Source: Pontibacter sp. HSC-36F09
GTDB lineage: Bacteria > Bacteroidota > Bacteroidia > Cytophagales > Hymenobacteraceae
Assembly: GCF_024171605.1 (NCBI RefSeq)
Contig: NZ_JALKAA010000001.1
Span: forward strand, 1,240,001-1,304,000
Reading direction: 5' to 3'
Length of the DNA stretch: 64,000 bases
Every line of letters begins with the position of its first letter. The first letter of the stretch is position 1. The translations under genes were made by a program, and so were the position numbers. Positions 1 to 8,954 of the stretch are shown piece after piece. The notes beneath the pieces are model-generated. The model was not told the origin of the DNA. It searched no databases and was given only the letters and a program-made list of their open reading frames with translations.

Positions 1-1345
1 CCTTGAGCCGGAACGTGCGTTCCACTTCTGCCAGGAGTTGCTTCATCTCGAAAGGCGCCATGTGCAGGTATAGCTTGCCGGCTTCAAGTTTTGAGAGGTC
101 CAGCACGTCGTTCACAATATGCAACAGGTGTTGCCCTGCCCCATGTATGGCCTGCAAATGCTCCTGTTGCTGCTCCTGCAGTTGGGTATGGCCCAGCTGT
201 TCCGAAAAACCCAGCACCACGTTGAGCGGCGTACGAATCTCGTGACTGATATTTGCCACAAAAGCCTCCTTGGCGCGCGCCAGCTGAATGGCCTCTTTTC
301 GGGAGCGCTTTAGTTCGGCTTTATACCTGCTGCTACGGCTAAGGTCACGCAGGATGATCAGGATGAAGGCGATGCCGCTGGCAAGTCCGAACACGCCGAC
401 CAGCAAAAGCACAAGCGACGTTTCTTTGGCTACTTCCTGTGCCTGCGCCGCATTCTGGCTGGCCTGTTGTAATTCGTAGCGTTCCAAGTCGTAGACCATG
501 CGGCGCACCTGGTCCATGATCTGTTTATCCTGTTGCAGGAGCGCCAGTTCTTTGGCCACCATGGCTTCCTGCTGCTTTTGCAGTTCACGCTCCACATCCT
601 TGAGCACAATGCGCACCTTGGCAATAGAGGCCATGTTGGTTGGTGCAGCTTTGCTGGTGTCTGCGCTGTACTCCTGCTTTACATTTAGTTGCGGCACCAC
701 AATGGGCTGCGGCGGCTCCTCCTGCTGTTTTGACTCGTTTCGCTTGCCAAAGAGTTTGTTCAGCAGGCCTTTCCTGTTCTCGTTTTGTGGCGGTTTTGTC
801 GTGACTGTGTCTGTATTGTAAGCCAACCTGTCGGATATGGTTGTTTTGGTGCGCTGGTTAATGGTGGTGGTAGCAGGTTGTCTGGTAGCCGCCGACGCGA
901 TCTGCTTCAGGGCTTTGTCGGTATAGGCGTTGCTGCCGCGCTGCTCCTTTTTCTTGTTCACGTGTTCCTCCAGGCTCTTTCGCTGTGCCAGCAGCAGGGT
1001 AGACACCGAGTCGATCTGAGCCAGTTCAGCGGGATTATCCTGCATGAGGGTACAGAGCGAATCGAGTTGGCTGTTGATGTTGCCCAGGTTGTCGAGGTAC
1101 TCCCGGAAGTGCTTGTCCTCGGTTGTGAGGGTATAGGCGCGGATGGCGCTTTCTGCCGTGGCGATGTCAGCGAGGGTATGCTGCAGCTTGGCCAGCTTGG
1201 CATTTGGTTCCGCCAGCACGTTAACGGAGCTAAGTAACAGCGTGAAGCTGTTGTAAGTAAGGTATATGGCAAAAACCACCACCGAAAGCGCCAGCGTGAA
1301 GCCGATGACGACCTTCGATTTAATGTTTTCGTTGTTTATTTTCAT
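1..1345 (-). CDS. Membrane-bound sensor histidine kinase, C-terminus cut by window edge
   Basis: Inner-membrane two-component sensor kinase; the reading frame is open from the ATG at 1343-1345 to the left edge, so about 448 N-terminal residues are visible. A membrane helix at about residues 11-30 is followed by a CHASE3-like helical region (about 35-130), a low-complexity linker, a coiled coil, and a second helix at about 311-333. The HisKA domain follows, with the motif NISHEIRTPLN and the phospho-accepting His at about residue 368 (codon 242-244). The ATPase domain and any receiver domain lie outside the window. The signal sensed cannot be told, and no partner regulator is visible. Confidence 0.9.
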   Translation of the reverse strand, partial: MKINNENIKSKVVIGFTLALSVVVFAIYLTYNSFTLLLSSVNVLAEPNAKLAKLQHTLADIATAESAIRAYTLTTEDKHFREYLDNLGNINSQLDSLCTLMQDNPAELAQIDSVSTLLLAQRKSLEEHVNKKKEQRGSNAYTDKALKQIASAATRQPATTTINQRTKTTISDRLAYNTDTVTTKPPQNENRKGLLNKLFGKRNESKQQEEPPQPIVVPQLNVKQEYSADTSKAAPTNMASIAKVRIVLKDVERELQKQQEAMVAKELALLQQDKQIMDQVRRMVYDLERYELQQASQNAAQAQEVAKETSLVLLLVGVFGLASGIAFILIILRDLSRSSRYKAELKRSRKEAIQLARAKEAFVANISHEIRTPLNVVLGFSEQLGHTQLQEQQQEHLQAIHGAGQHLLHIVNDVLDLSKLEAGKLYLHMAPFEMKQLLAEVERTFRLK

Positions 1346-1511
1346 ACGCGCAGATTCCCCTCCATTTGCAAAGATACGGATTTTCAGGGAGCTATACTTT
1401 CTGTAACGACAAGTAAGCCAGAATCATATGCAGAAGGCAACACCGTTTGCAAGAGTTTGCAATGGGCTGCGTTGTGGGAGTATTTAGGAGCAAGTCAGCA
1501 GGTATAGCGGC

Positions 1512-2294
1512 TTACCAGCTACTGCTGGCACCGCCACCGCCAAAAGAGCCGCCGCCAAATCCGCCGAAGCCACCGCCTCCGCCACCAAAGCCGCCGCCAC
1601 CTCCGAACATGCCTCCTCCGGTACGGAAGGTGCCAAAGGAACCCGGCCCTAGAATTGGTCCACCCAGCGTGCGCACGCCACGTCCTCCTCTGCCTCCGCC
1701 ACCTTTAAAGCGCGACATAATGAATACCAGCACAATGATGATAATGATGATGGCCATCAGCGAAGGCCCTTCGCCTTCTCCCTGGCTGGCCTGTGGGTCG
1801 GCCTGGTACTCGCCACTCGCCAGGCTAATGATCAGGTTGGTCGCTTCATTCAATCCTTTGTAAAACTCGCCTTGCTGGAAGTTGGGTTTAAGCGTGCGCT
1901 CGGTAATGCGTTTGGCAATGGCGTCCGGAATAATGTGCTCCATGCCGTAGCCCGTCTGGATGGCCACCCGGCGCGGCTCCAGCGACACCAGAATGACGAT
2001 GCCGTTGTCGTTCTTGCTGCCGCCCACGCCCCACTGCTCGCCCAACTCGGCAGCATATTGGTTGGCGTCGTAGTCGCCTATGGATTTGATGGTGACAATG
2101 GCGATCTGGGTAGAGGTGGTATCGTTGTAGTTGACCAGTTTCTGTTCCAGTGATTGTATTTCCCCTTTGCTCAGGATGCCAGCCAGGTCATTTACCAGGC
2201 GCGGTGGGTTAGGCCTGGGCGGAAAATCATTGCTTTGCGCAATGGCCAGGGTGCTACACAAAACAAGGTATAGGAACAGAATAGATCGCTTCAT
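1512..2294 (-). CDS. TPM-domain (YgcG-like) membrane protein with glycine-rich tail
   Basis: 260-residue envelope protein. A signal peptide (about 1-20, ending AIAQ) precedes a TPM domain (about 30-160; motifs LVNDLAGIL, QIAIVTI, DNGIVILVS). A single membrane helix lies at about 179-194 and residues 197-260 are glycine-rich (GGGGFGG repeats). TPM proteins are usually of unknown role; some plant and bacterial members act in photosystem repair or as weak phosphatases. It is the last gene of a LemA-TPM-TPM operon, 6 nt after the upstream TPM gene. The LemA/TPM pairing is common in Bacteroidota and suggests joint action at the inner membrane. Confidence 0.85.
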   Translation of the reverse strand: MKRSILFLYLVLCSTLAIAQSNDFPPRPNPPRLVNDLAGILSKGEIQSLEQKLVNYNDTTSTQIAIVTIKSIGDYDANQYAAELGEQWGVGGSKNDNGIVILVSLEPRRVAIQTGYGMEHIIPDAIAKRITERTLKPNFQQGEFYKGLNEATNLIISLASGEYQADPQASQGEGEGPSLMAIIIIIIVLVFIMSRFKGGGGRGGRGVRTLGGPILGPGSFGTFRTGGGMFGGGGGFGGGGGGFGGFGGGSFGGGGASSSW

Positions 2295-2300
2295 GGTGTG

Positions 2301-2738
2301 TTATTTTCCGAACGAAATATCATCGCTCAGTTCGTTAAGATCGCCTTTGTCGTTGTAGGGGAAGTGCGATTTGAGTTGCTCGCCCGCCCTGATCACGCCT
2401 TTGGCAAGACCCGCTGCATATTCTTGTTTCTTGAAGTGCGAAATCACCTCAGCTGTAATGTCTTCCCAGAAATGGTCGGGCACGATGGCGTTGATGCCGG
2501 CATCTCCTAGCACAGCGAACTGATGGTCTTTGATGGCCACGTAGAACAGAACACCGTTGCGTTGCTTGGTCAGGTGCATGTGCAGTTGGGCAAATACCTC
2601 GGTTGCACGGTCGAGCACGTCGCCTTCGCAGTTGTTCTCGATGTGCACGCGTATCTCGCCGGACGTGTTGCGCTCCGCCTGCTGTATGGCCTCTATGATG
2701 ACCTTTTCGTCCGCGTCGGTTATGGTATCTTTAGGCAT
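2301..2738 (-). CDS. TPM-domain cytosolic-type protein
   Basis: 145-residue protein consisting of one TPM domain (motifs TSGEIRVHIE, QRNGVLFYVAI, FAVLGDAGIN). It has no signal peptide and no membrane helix, unlike its neighbour. It sits between lemA (89 nt upstream, a gap holding an inverted repeat) and the membrane-bound TPM gene (6 nt downstream), so it is very probably co-transcribed with both. The function is unknown; the family assignment is firm. Confidence 0.85.
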   Translation of the reverse strand: MPKDTITDADEKVIIEAIQQAERNTSGEIRVHIENNCEGDVLDRATEVFAQLHMHLTKQRNGVLFYVAIKDHQFAVLGDAGINAIVPDHFWEDITAEVISHFKKQEYAAGLAKGVIRAGEQLKSHFPYNDKGDLNELSDDISFGK

Positions 2739-2761
2739 ATTGTTGATGGCTAAATGGTTGC

Positions 2762-2825
2762 ATGGTTAAATTGTTAAATCATTAGCGAGCCAACCATTTA
2801 ACAATTTAACCATTTAGCAATTAAG
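2762..2825. repeat. Inverted repeat built of 8-bp-period TTTAA units
   Basis: Perfect 18-bp inverted repeat, arms ATGGTTAAATTGTTAAAT (2762-2779) and its complement (2796-2813), loop of 16 nt. The right arm and its flank to 2825 are a run of 8-bp units of the form C(A/C)ATTTA(A/G). It lies in the spacer between lemA and the TPM gene. A related run is at 10044-10069. Confidence 0.75.
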
Positions 2826-2827
2826 GT

Positions 2828-3406
2828 CTAAAACTGCACGGTAGGAGCACGTTCAGCACCTGGGTCGGCCTGGAAGTGGCCTTTGCGTTCGAAGCCGAAA
2901 ATGCCGGCCATGAGGTTGTTGGGGAAGGACCGCACGGTTGTGTTATAATCTTGCACGGCCTCGTTGAACTTGCGCCTCTCTACCGAAATGCGGTTTTCTG
3001 TACCTTCGAGCTGCGCCTGCAGTTCCAGGAAGTTCTGATTCGCTTTCAGTTCCGGATAGCGCTCTACCGAAACAAGCAGTCGGCTCAGAGCGCCTCCCAG
3101 TTCATTTTGGGCAGCCTGAAAGCGCTGCAGGTTTTCCGGCGTGAGGTCATCCGCATTAAGTTGCACGCTGGTCGCTTTGGCGCGCGCGTTGATCACGCTT
3201 TCCAGGGTTTCACGCTCAAAATTGGCGGCGCCCTTCACAGTGTTCACCAGGTTGGGTATGAGGTCAGCGCGGCGCTGGTAGGCGTTCTGCACGTTCGCCC
3301 ATGCTGTTTCCACAGTTTCGTCTTTCTGCACCATCGTGTTGTAGCCACAAGACGAAAGCGAGTTGATCATCAGGAAACCGATCAGGTAGAAGAAGATTTT
3401 TTTCAT
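2828..3406 (-). CDS. LemA family lipoprotein
   Basis: 192 residues, the usual LemA length. The N-terminus is a lipoprotein signal with lipobox LSSC (Cys20) rather than the plain membrane anchor of many LemA proteins. The LemA helical bundle shows the conserved motifs RRADLIPNLVNTVKG, VERYPELKAN and GTENRISVERRKFNEAVQDYN. The family's biochemical role is not established. First gene of the LemA-TPM-TPM operon; a GGTATA word lies just upstream. Confidence 0.93.
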   Translation of the reverse strand: MKKIFFYLIGFLMINSLSSCGYNTMVQKDETVETAWANVQNAYQRRADLIPNLVNTVKGAANFERETLESVINARAKATSVQLNADDLTPENLQRFQAAQNELGGALSRLLVSVERYPELKANQNFLELQAQLEGTENRISVERRKFNEAVQDYNTTVRSFPNNLMAGIFGFERKGHFQADPGAERAPTVQF

Positions 3407-3595
3407 GTTTATTGAGGGGTATAGTTTGTATACGATATAAGTACAAAGTTAAGCGATATGATTACGGAAAACATAGGATGACGTTGTAAAATTGGTTTTT
3501 GGAGGTATAGCTGTGGCTCTATGTTTGGCATAACAGATGCTTCTTGTAGGTATAGCAACTTGCTTTGCTTTGTAGCTTCGCCTGTGCGGCGGGCA

Positions 3596-3625
3596 CTTAC
3601 TTTTTTCCTTGATGAAAAAAGTAAG
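3596..3625. repeat. Hairpin repeat, 12-bp perfect stem
   Basis: CTTACTTTTTTC (3596-3607) and its exact complement (3614-3625) with a 6-nt loop. The loop and flank (TTGATGAAAAAAGTAAGCAA) resemble a dispersed intergenic element that I know from related genomes. It has T-runs on both strands, so it could also end transcription. Confidence 0.5.
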
Positions 3626-3803
3626 CAAAAAAATCAAGACCCTCCAAACTCGCTGAACGCTCGAACAGTGGAGTGTCGTTTGGTGCACCTGGGTCAGCTT
3701 TCTTCTTCGTAGTTGCAGTGCAAGGATGTCTTGCTATAACTGTCAGTGGCTTGTGACAGAAACTACAACGCCTTTTACTTATAAACCGGCAGCGGCTGAG
3801 ATT

Positions 3804-3842
3804 CCCCCTTCGAAGGGGGCAGGGGGATGTTAATCGTGCACA
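3804..3842. repeat. GC palindrome plus shared 14-bp word
   Basis: A 16-bp perfect palindrome CCCCCTTCGAAGGGGG (3804-3819) is followed by GTTAATCGTGCACA (3829-3842). The 14-bp word recurs exactly at 10027-10040, also in a spacer, which marks this as a dispersed intergenic repeat. Confidence 0.6.
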
Positions 3843-4088
3843 AAAACCGTAGCTACAAAGCTATAACTGAATTCGTCGTAGTATTAAGTCCGCCGCCTTA
3901 TAAAGAGGGGCAGGTATGACAAGCGTTCTTGCGGCCTCAGTAAATTCTCTAGTACTGTAACTCCGTGTAATAGCAGCCCTGTGCCTCGCTCCTGACAATT
4001 ATTTCCATCTAAACTTCTTCCTCATTTCCTCCTCTTTATCCACTAAATCTTGACGAAAAATTACTATATTGCTGCAAATGTGTAGTAT

Positions 4089-5090
4089 ATGAAAGTCGTG
4101 ATTCCTGTTGCTGGTGTTGGTTCTAAACTCCGTCCGCACACACATACCCAGCCCAAATCGCTGGTGCCGGTGGCGGATAACACAATACTGGGCCACATTG
4201 TGGAGCGGCTCATACAGGCAGGTATACAGGACTATGTGTTCATCATTGGCTACCTCGGTGACAAGGTGGAAAACTACGTCCGGCAGAAATACCCTGAGAT
4301 CAGGGCGCAGTTTGTAGTACAGGAGCCCCGCGAAGGTCTGGGCCACGCCCTCTGGATTGCCCGCGAAACCTACCGCCACGAAGAGAGCGTGCTCATCATG
4401 CTCGGCGACAACATTGTAGAAGCCGACCTGCCCGCCATCATCGCCTCTCCTAAATCGGTACTGGGTGTGAAAAAGGTGGCAAAGCCCTCGCTGTTTGGCG
4501 TAACGGAAGTAGGGAACGACGAGTACATCGTTAAACTGGTGGAGAAGCCGAAGATCCCGAAATCGAATTTTGCGCTAGTAGGGCTCTATAAGATCATGAA
4601 TCCTGAAAAGCTGGTGAGTTCACTGGAATATATCATCACCGAAGGTATACATACCCACAACGAGTACCACCTCACCGATGCGCTCATGCACATGATCCGG
4701 CAGGGCGAGAAAATGGTGACCTGGAACGTGGACAATTGGTTTGACTGCGGCCGCAAAGAAACCCTACTCGAAGCCAATGCCAAAATTCTGAGCCGCCCCC
4801 GCTTTCGGGATATGGATTACTCAAAAGAATATCCGGGCAACATCATCATTCCGCCGGTGAGCATTGGCGCCAACTGCACCATCACCCATTCCATCATCGG
4901 GCCTAATGTAGCCATTGGTGAGAACGCCACTATTTCGCGCACTTCGCTGAGCAACTCTATTATTGGAGCTTACTCCGAGCTGCAAAACGCTGTGATGCAC
5001 GACTCCATTATTGGCTCCGACGCTAGTTTCAAAGGCCTCAGCCATAGCCTCAACATCGGTGACAGCACGGAAATTAATTTTGCGCAGTAA
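4089..5090 (+). CDS. Sugar-1-phosphate nucleotidyltransferase
   Basis: 333 residues. Transfers an NMP to a sugar 1-phosphate to make an NDP-sugar for cell-surface polysaccharides. The N-terminal nucleotidyltransferase fold shows a variant of the signature loop (PVAGVGSKLRPHTHTQPKSLVPV), the metal site LGDNI, VEKP and DNWFDCGRKETLLEAN. The C-terminal part (about 240-333) is a left-handed hexapeptide helix (SIGANCTI, NSIIGAYSEL). It resembles the long RfbA/glucose-1-phosphate thymidylyltransferase type; the exact sugar and base cannot be read. Single gene with an A/T-rich leader. Confidence 0.85.
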   Translation: MKVVIPVAGVGSKLRPHTHTQPKSLVPVADNTILGHIVERLIQAGIQDYVFIIGYLGDKVENYVRQKYPEIRAQFVVQEPREGLGHALWIARETYRHEESVLIMLGDNIVEADLPAIIASPKSVLGVKKVAKPSLFGVTEVGNDEYIVKLVEKPKIPKSNFALVGLYKIMNPEKLVSSLEYIITEGIHTHNEYHLTDALMHMIRQGEKMVTWNVDNWFDCGRKETLLEANAKILSRPRFRDMDYSKEYPGNIIIPPVSIGANCTITHSIIGPNVAIGENATISRTSLSNSIIGAYSELQNAVMHDSIIGSDASFKGLSHSLNIGDSTEINFAQ

Positions 5091-5117
5091 CCTGGTATCC
5101 GACTTAAAGCATTGATC

Positions 5118-5810
5118 CTACAAAAACGTTAGCTCATTGAGTTGGTCCAGCATCCAGCCGGTGAGGCTGTAGCGATGTCGGTTGGCGGCCAGTACCTCGT
5201 GCGGGATCATGTCGGCGCGGAAACAGGCCAGGCGGCCGGCAATAGGCAATACATCCACTTCTTCTTCCGAACCGTCTTCGTTAGGCAGGTATAGGCGCAG
5301 GTTGCCCCCGTTTTCAGGCTGCCAGTCTTCGTTTAGGTAGCAAATGAACGACAGGCGGCGGTGGTCATCGGTCCTGAACTGGTCGAGGTGGCGCTGGTAT
5401 ACCGTGCCCGGAGGGTATACGGTAAAGTGGAATTCAAAGTCCCTGAGCCCCAGAAAACAGGTGCGGTTGATGTAGCGCAGTAGTTCGTGCATGCGATCCA
5501 GGAAAATCTGGGTGGGAGGCAATGCTTCTGATGGCTCGATCCAGCGGATAAAATCGCCGCGTACCTGTTTATTTACTGTAACGCTTTCTGCAGGGCCAAT
5601 GCCGGCTTTTTTGAAAGTGCCTTCTTCATGCTGGTGCTGCAGCACCTCCAGCAAATTACGAACCTCGTCCGGCTGTAAAAAATTATCGATAATCGCATAT
5701 CCCTTGTCAGACAACCTGTCCGCAATCTGCTCGAAATGCAGCAACTCTACTCCCTCTTCTTCTTCGTTTATCATATATAAAGGATCTGCTTTCTTAAAAA
5801 AAGCCAACAA
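5118..5810 (-). CDS. 2OG-Fe(II) oxygenase (prolyl 4-hydroxylase-like)
   Basis: 230 residues. Non-haem iron dioxygenase of the P4H-like superfamily. Visible iron ligands are His141 and Asp143 (YQRHLDQF) and His204 (IPHEVL); Arg213 (RYSLTGW) is the expected 2-oxoglutarate ligand. The start at 5810 gives an N-terminal extension; an internal Met at residue 13 (5774) is an equally possible start. No signal peptide, so cytosolic. The substrate is unknown. Convergent with the nucleotidyltransferase gene, stop codons 27 nt apart. Confidence 0.85.
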   Translation of the reverse strand: MLAFFKKADPLYMINEEEEGVELLHFEQIADRLSDKGYAIIDNFLQPDEVRNLLEVLQHQHEEGTFKKAGIGPAESVTVNKQVRGDFIRWIEPSEALPPTQIFLDRMHELLRYINRTCFLGLRDFEFHFTVYPPGTVYQRHLDQFRTDDHRRLSFICYLNEDWQPENGGNLRLYLPNEDGSEEEVDVLPIAGRLACFRADMIPHEVLAANRHRYSLTGWMLDQLNELTFL

Positions 5811-5993
5811 ATGTAGTGCACAGATGCATTGCTTGTATGTGCTGACCGGAAAGATATTTTATGAGCATACGTTGCTGATTCCAGAGAAATATCGTATGCC
5901 CATTCTGAGCCCGTAAAGGGCGATTATACCTATTGTGAAGTAAAATGTTTATCTTAGTTGCGTGTTAGACCTATGTCCAAACGATAAATCTGT

Positions 5994-8204
5994 ATGAAAA
6001 AAACAACTGTCCTTTTACTGGCAGGCGGCCTGACCGCCGTCTCGGCCTGCAAATCCACCCAAACCGAGAATACCGCCACTGGCATGAATACCGAAACCAC
6101 AACAACGGCGCCCGCAACGGCTGCTGACACACCAACAGAAATTCAACTAAATTATCCCGAAACCAAGAAAGTAGACCATACCGACGATTATTTCGGTACG
6201 AAGGTGGCCGACCCTTACCGCTGGCTCGAAACCCACAACGAAGAAGTGGACCAGTGGATAGAGGCACAGAACAAAGTAACCTTTAACTACCTCGACGGCA
6301 TCGAGTTCCGCGACCAGATCAAAGATCGCCTGACCAAGATCTGGAACTACGAGCGCTATGGCGCCCCATTCGAGGAAGGCGGCAAGTACTACTTCTATAA
6401 GAACGATGGTCTGCAGAACCAGAGCGTCCTGTATGTGCAGAACTCCCTTGAGAGCGAGCCGAAAGTGTTTCTCGACCCGAACAAATTCTCCACTGACGGT
6501 ACGGTAGCCTTGACCGCGCTGGCTTTCGACAAAGACGCCAAGTATGTGGCATACGGCACTTCAAGCGGCGGTTCTGACTGGAACACCTACGAAGTGATGG
6601 AAGTAGCTACCGGCAAGAAGCTCGATGACAAAGTGGAATGGGTGAAGTTCTCCGGTCCAAGTTGGTACAAAGACGGCTTCTTCTACAGCCGCTACGATGC
6701 ACCGACTGAAGGCAACAAACTGGCCAATAAGAACGAGTACCACAAGGTATACTACCATAAGATCGGCACGCCGCAGAGCCAGGACAAGCTCGTGTACGAA
6801 GATAAAACCAAGCCGCTACGTAACTTCTATGGCCAGACCACAGACGATGAGCGCTTCCTGATCCTGAACGTGTCGGAAGGTGCCAGCGGTGCCAATGCCC
6901 TGTACTACCGTGACCTGAAAGATACTAAGTCTACTATCAAGCCGATCATCGATAATTTTGAGTCGGAGTACAATGTGGTGGACAACATCGGCGATAAGCT
7001 GCTGGTACGCACCAACAAGAATGCCCCACGCTATCGCTTGGTTCTCATCGACCCGAAAAAGCCGCAGGAGCAAAACTGGAAGGTAGTTGTGCCGCAGAAT
7101 GAGAATGTGATGAACAACGTTTCCTTTGTGGGCGGCCGCATCATCGCTTCTTACATGAAAGATGCCGCCAGCGAAGTGGTGGTATTCGATACTAACGGCA
7201 AGCAATTGAATAAAGTAGAATTGCCATCCATTGGTACGGTAGGTGGCTTTGGTGGTGAGAAAGACGACAAAGAGACGTTCTTTACGTTCACGTCCTTCAC
7301 TTATCCTCCAACCATTTACCGCTATGACGTGCCGAACAACAAAGTAACGCTGTTCCGCAAGACAGAGGTAGACATTGACACGGAAGCGTTTGAGACCAAG
7401 CAGGTGTTCTATACCTCAAAAGACGGTACCAAAGTGCCAATGTTCATCGTGCACAAGAAAGGCCTCGAACTGAACGGCAACAACCCGACGTACCTGTACG
7501 CTTATGGTGGCTTCAACATCTCGCTTACGCCAAGCTTTAGCATTGCCAATATGCTGTGGCTGGAGAACGGCGGCGTATACGCCATGCCGAACCTACGCGG
7601 TGGTGGTGAGTATGGCGAAGACTGGCACAAGGCGGGTATGACGCCGAACAAGCAGAACGTGTTCGATGACTTCATCGCGGCCGCCGAGTACCTGATCGCC
7701 AACAAGTATACCTCCAGCGAGAAACTGGCCGTGGGTGGTGGCTCGAACGGTGGTTTGCTCGTAGGTGCCTTCATGACGCAGCGTCCGGAGCTTGCCAAGG
7801 TTGCTCTTCCTGCTGTGGGTGTAATGGACATGCTCCGTTTCCACAAATTCACCATCGGTTGGGCCTGGGTACCGGAGTACGGGTCTTCTGACGACGAAGC
7901 ACAATTCAAGAACCTCTATACCTTCTCGCCGCTGCACAACATCAAGGAGGGCGTGAAATACCCTGCTACCATGGTGAAAACAGCCGATCACGACGACCGC
8001 GTGGTGCCAGCGCACTCCTTCAAGTTCATTTCTGAGCTGCAGGACAAAGGCGCTCCGGGCAACCCATACCTGATCCGGGTAGATGTGCGTGCAGGCCACG
8101 GTGCCGGCAAGCCGACTTCCCTGGTGATTCAGGAGTGGGCCGATACCTGGGCGTTCATGTACAAGAACATGGGTGTGAACCCGTATGCCAAGCAGCAGCC
8201 GTAA
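5994..8204 (+). CDS. Prolyl oligopeptidase (peptidase S9A), lipoprotein
   Basis: 736 residues. Cleaves short peptides after proline. A lipoprotein signal (VSAC, Cys19) suggests a periplasmic or outer-membrane location. The N-terminal beta-propeller begins with VADPYRWLE; the C-terminal alpha/beta-hydrolase holds the triad Ser584 (GGSNGG), Asp667 (DHDDRV) and His702 (GHGAG). Spacings match the family (83 and 35 residues between triad members). Monocistronic, with a strong hairpin terminator downstream. Confidence 0.95.
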   Translation: MKKTTVLLLAGGLTAVSACKSTQTENTATGMNTETTTTAPATAADTPTEIQLNYPETKKVDHTDDYFGTKVADPYRWLETHNEEVDQWIEAQNKVTFNYLDGIEFRDQIKDRLTKIWNYERYGAPFEEGGKYYFYKNDGLQNQSVLYVQNSLESEPKVFLDPNKFSTDGTVALTALAFDKDAKYVAYGTSSGGSDWNTYEVMEVATGKKLDDKVEWVKFSGPSWYKDGFFYSRYDAPTEGNKLANKNEYHKVYYHKIGTPQSQDKLVYEDKTKPLRNFYGQTTDDERFLILNVSEGASGANALYYRDLKDTKSTIKPIIDNFESEYNVVDNIGDKLLVRTNKNAPRYRLVLIDPKKPQEQNWKVVVPQNENVMNNVSFVGGRIIASYMKDAASEVVVFDTNGKQLNKVELPSIGTVGGFGGEKDDKETFFTFTSFTYPPTIYRYDVPNNKVTLFRKTEVDIDTEAFETKQVFYTSKDGTKVPMFIVHKKGLELNGNNPTYLYAYGGFNISLTPSFSIANMLWLENGGVYAMPNLRGGGEYGEDWHKAGMTPNKQNVFDDFIAAAEYLIANKYTSSEKLAVGGGSNGGLLVGAFMTQRPELAKVALPAVGVMDMLRFHKFTIGWAWVPEYGSSDDEAQFKNLYTFSPLHNIKEGVKYPATMVKTADHDDRVVPAHSFKFISELQDKGAPGNPYLIRVDVRAGHGAGKPTSLVIQEWADTWAFMYKNMGVNPYAKQQP

Positions 8205-8230
8205 CAGGTATAGCTGATATTTGAAACCAG

Positions 8231-8270
8231 AAAAGCCAGTGCTGCAGCGATGCGGTGCTGGCTTTTTGTT
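8231..8270 (+). terminator. Rho-independent terminator after prolyl oligopeptidase
   Basis: Stem AAAAGCCAG / CTGGCTTTT (8231-8239 with 8258-8266), extended inward by G-T and G-C pairs, followed by a T-rich run. Confidence 0.8.
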
Positions 8271-8293
8271 TTGTTGCCGGTCAGGAAGTTTGT

Positions 8294-8323
8294 TTGATTT
8301 ATATAGGGATATTGTTATGTTTA
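8294..8323 (+). promoter_or_regulatory. Bacteroidota-type promoter of the DUF5362 pseudogene
   Basis: TTTG with TTG at 8294-8296, then 19 nt, then TATGTTTA (8316-8323), one mismatch from TAnnTTTG. The ATG follows at 8354. Confidence 0.5.
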
Positions 8324-8353
8324 GATAATCAACCAACCTTAGATGATAACTGA

Positions 8354-8820
8354 ATGGATACAGAATTTTACAATGAGCAGCCTCAAGGGTTAAGCATTAA
8401 TTTAGAGTCAAGAGATTTTCTGCAGAACACGGCAAGTGGGGCAGGTTTTTAGCCATCATCGGATTCGTTTTTTTCGGGATAATGGTTTTAGGTGGGCTGA
8501 TGGGTATAATAGTAACATTGAAAGGCGACACCAATACAGCTGCTGCACTAGGCAATAGTCTGATGAGCGGTGGCGTTTTCAGCATTTTTTATTTAGCCAT
8601 GGCTTTGCTTTATTTCTTACCACTGCTATACCTGCACAGATTTTCCACCAAAATGATAGCAGGTCTGGACCAAAACGATGAAGCAACAGTTACGCACGCC
8701 TTCAAAAACCTGAAATCACTTTTCAAGCTCCTGGGCATTCTGACGATAGTTATGCTGGTGTTCTATGCCTTCATGATGATAGCGATGAGTGCAGGGGTCT
8801 TTCTTGGGCGATCTCACTAA
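8354..8820 (+). pseudogene. DUF5362-type membrane protein, broken by a one-base frameshift
   Basis: The frame from ATG 8354 reads a normal N-terminus ending LSINLESRDFLQNTA and then stops at 8450-8452. The frame shifted by one base continues at once as KWGRFLAIIGFVFFG and runs to 8820 with three membrane helices. Joining the two at about 8433-8436 restores one protein of about 155 residues with the layout of DUF5362 family proteins. The junction reads GGCAAGTGG where GGCAAAGTGG would be in frame, so one A seems lost. Either a real recent mutation or a sequencing error; the downstream frame shows no further damage. Confidence 0.75.
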
Positions 8821-8845
8821 CATCATAAACTGTGTAACATTATCT

Positions 8846-8880
8846 AACAGAAGCACACCCACTGCAGGTGTGCTTCTGTT
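8846..8880. terminator. Hairpin terminator, 14-bp perfect stem
   Basis: AACAGAAGCACACC (8846-8859) pairs with 8867-8880 across a 7-nt loop. It ends the DUF5362 transcript and precedes the thioesterase gene. Confidence 0.8.
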
Positions 8881-8954
8881 GTTTACCGCTATACCTGGCT
8901 TAGCCCCAAACCCGATTCTTGCGTACCTTGCAACACGAACCAACCACTCCAACT

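Larger units (their letters stand above)
3407..4088. other. 682-bp intergenic region without a convincing gene
   Basis: The short open frames here have no recognisable domain and run through repeats. The region holds three GGTATA words, a 12-bp hairpin at 3596-3625, and a GC-rich palindrome followed by a word shared with 10027-10040. No tRNA-like fold was seen. I read it as spacer DNA made of small intergenic repeats. Confidence 0.6.

Noticed and set aside
3449..3688. 79-residue open frame after lemA
   Set aside because: It runs through the 3596-3625 hairpin repeat and has no family likeness.
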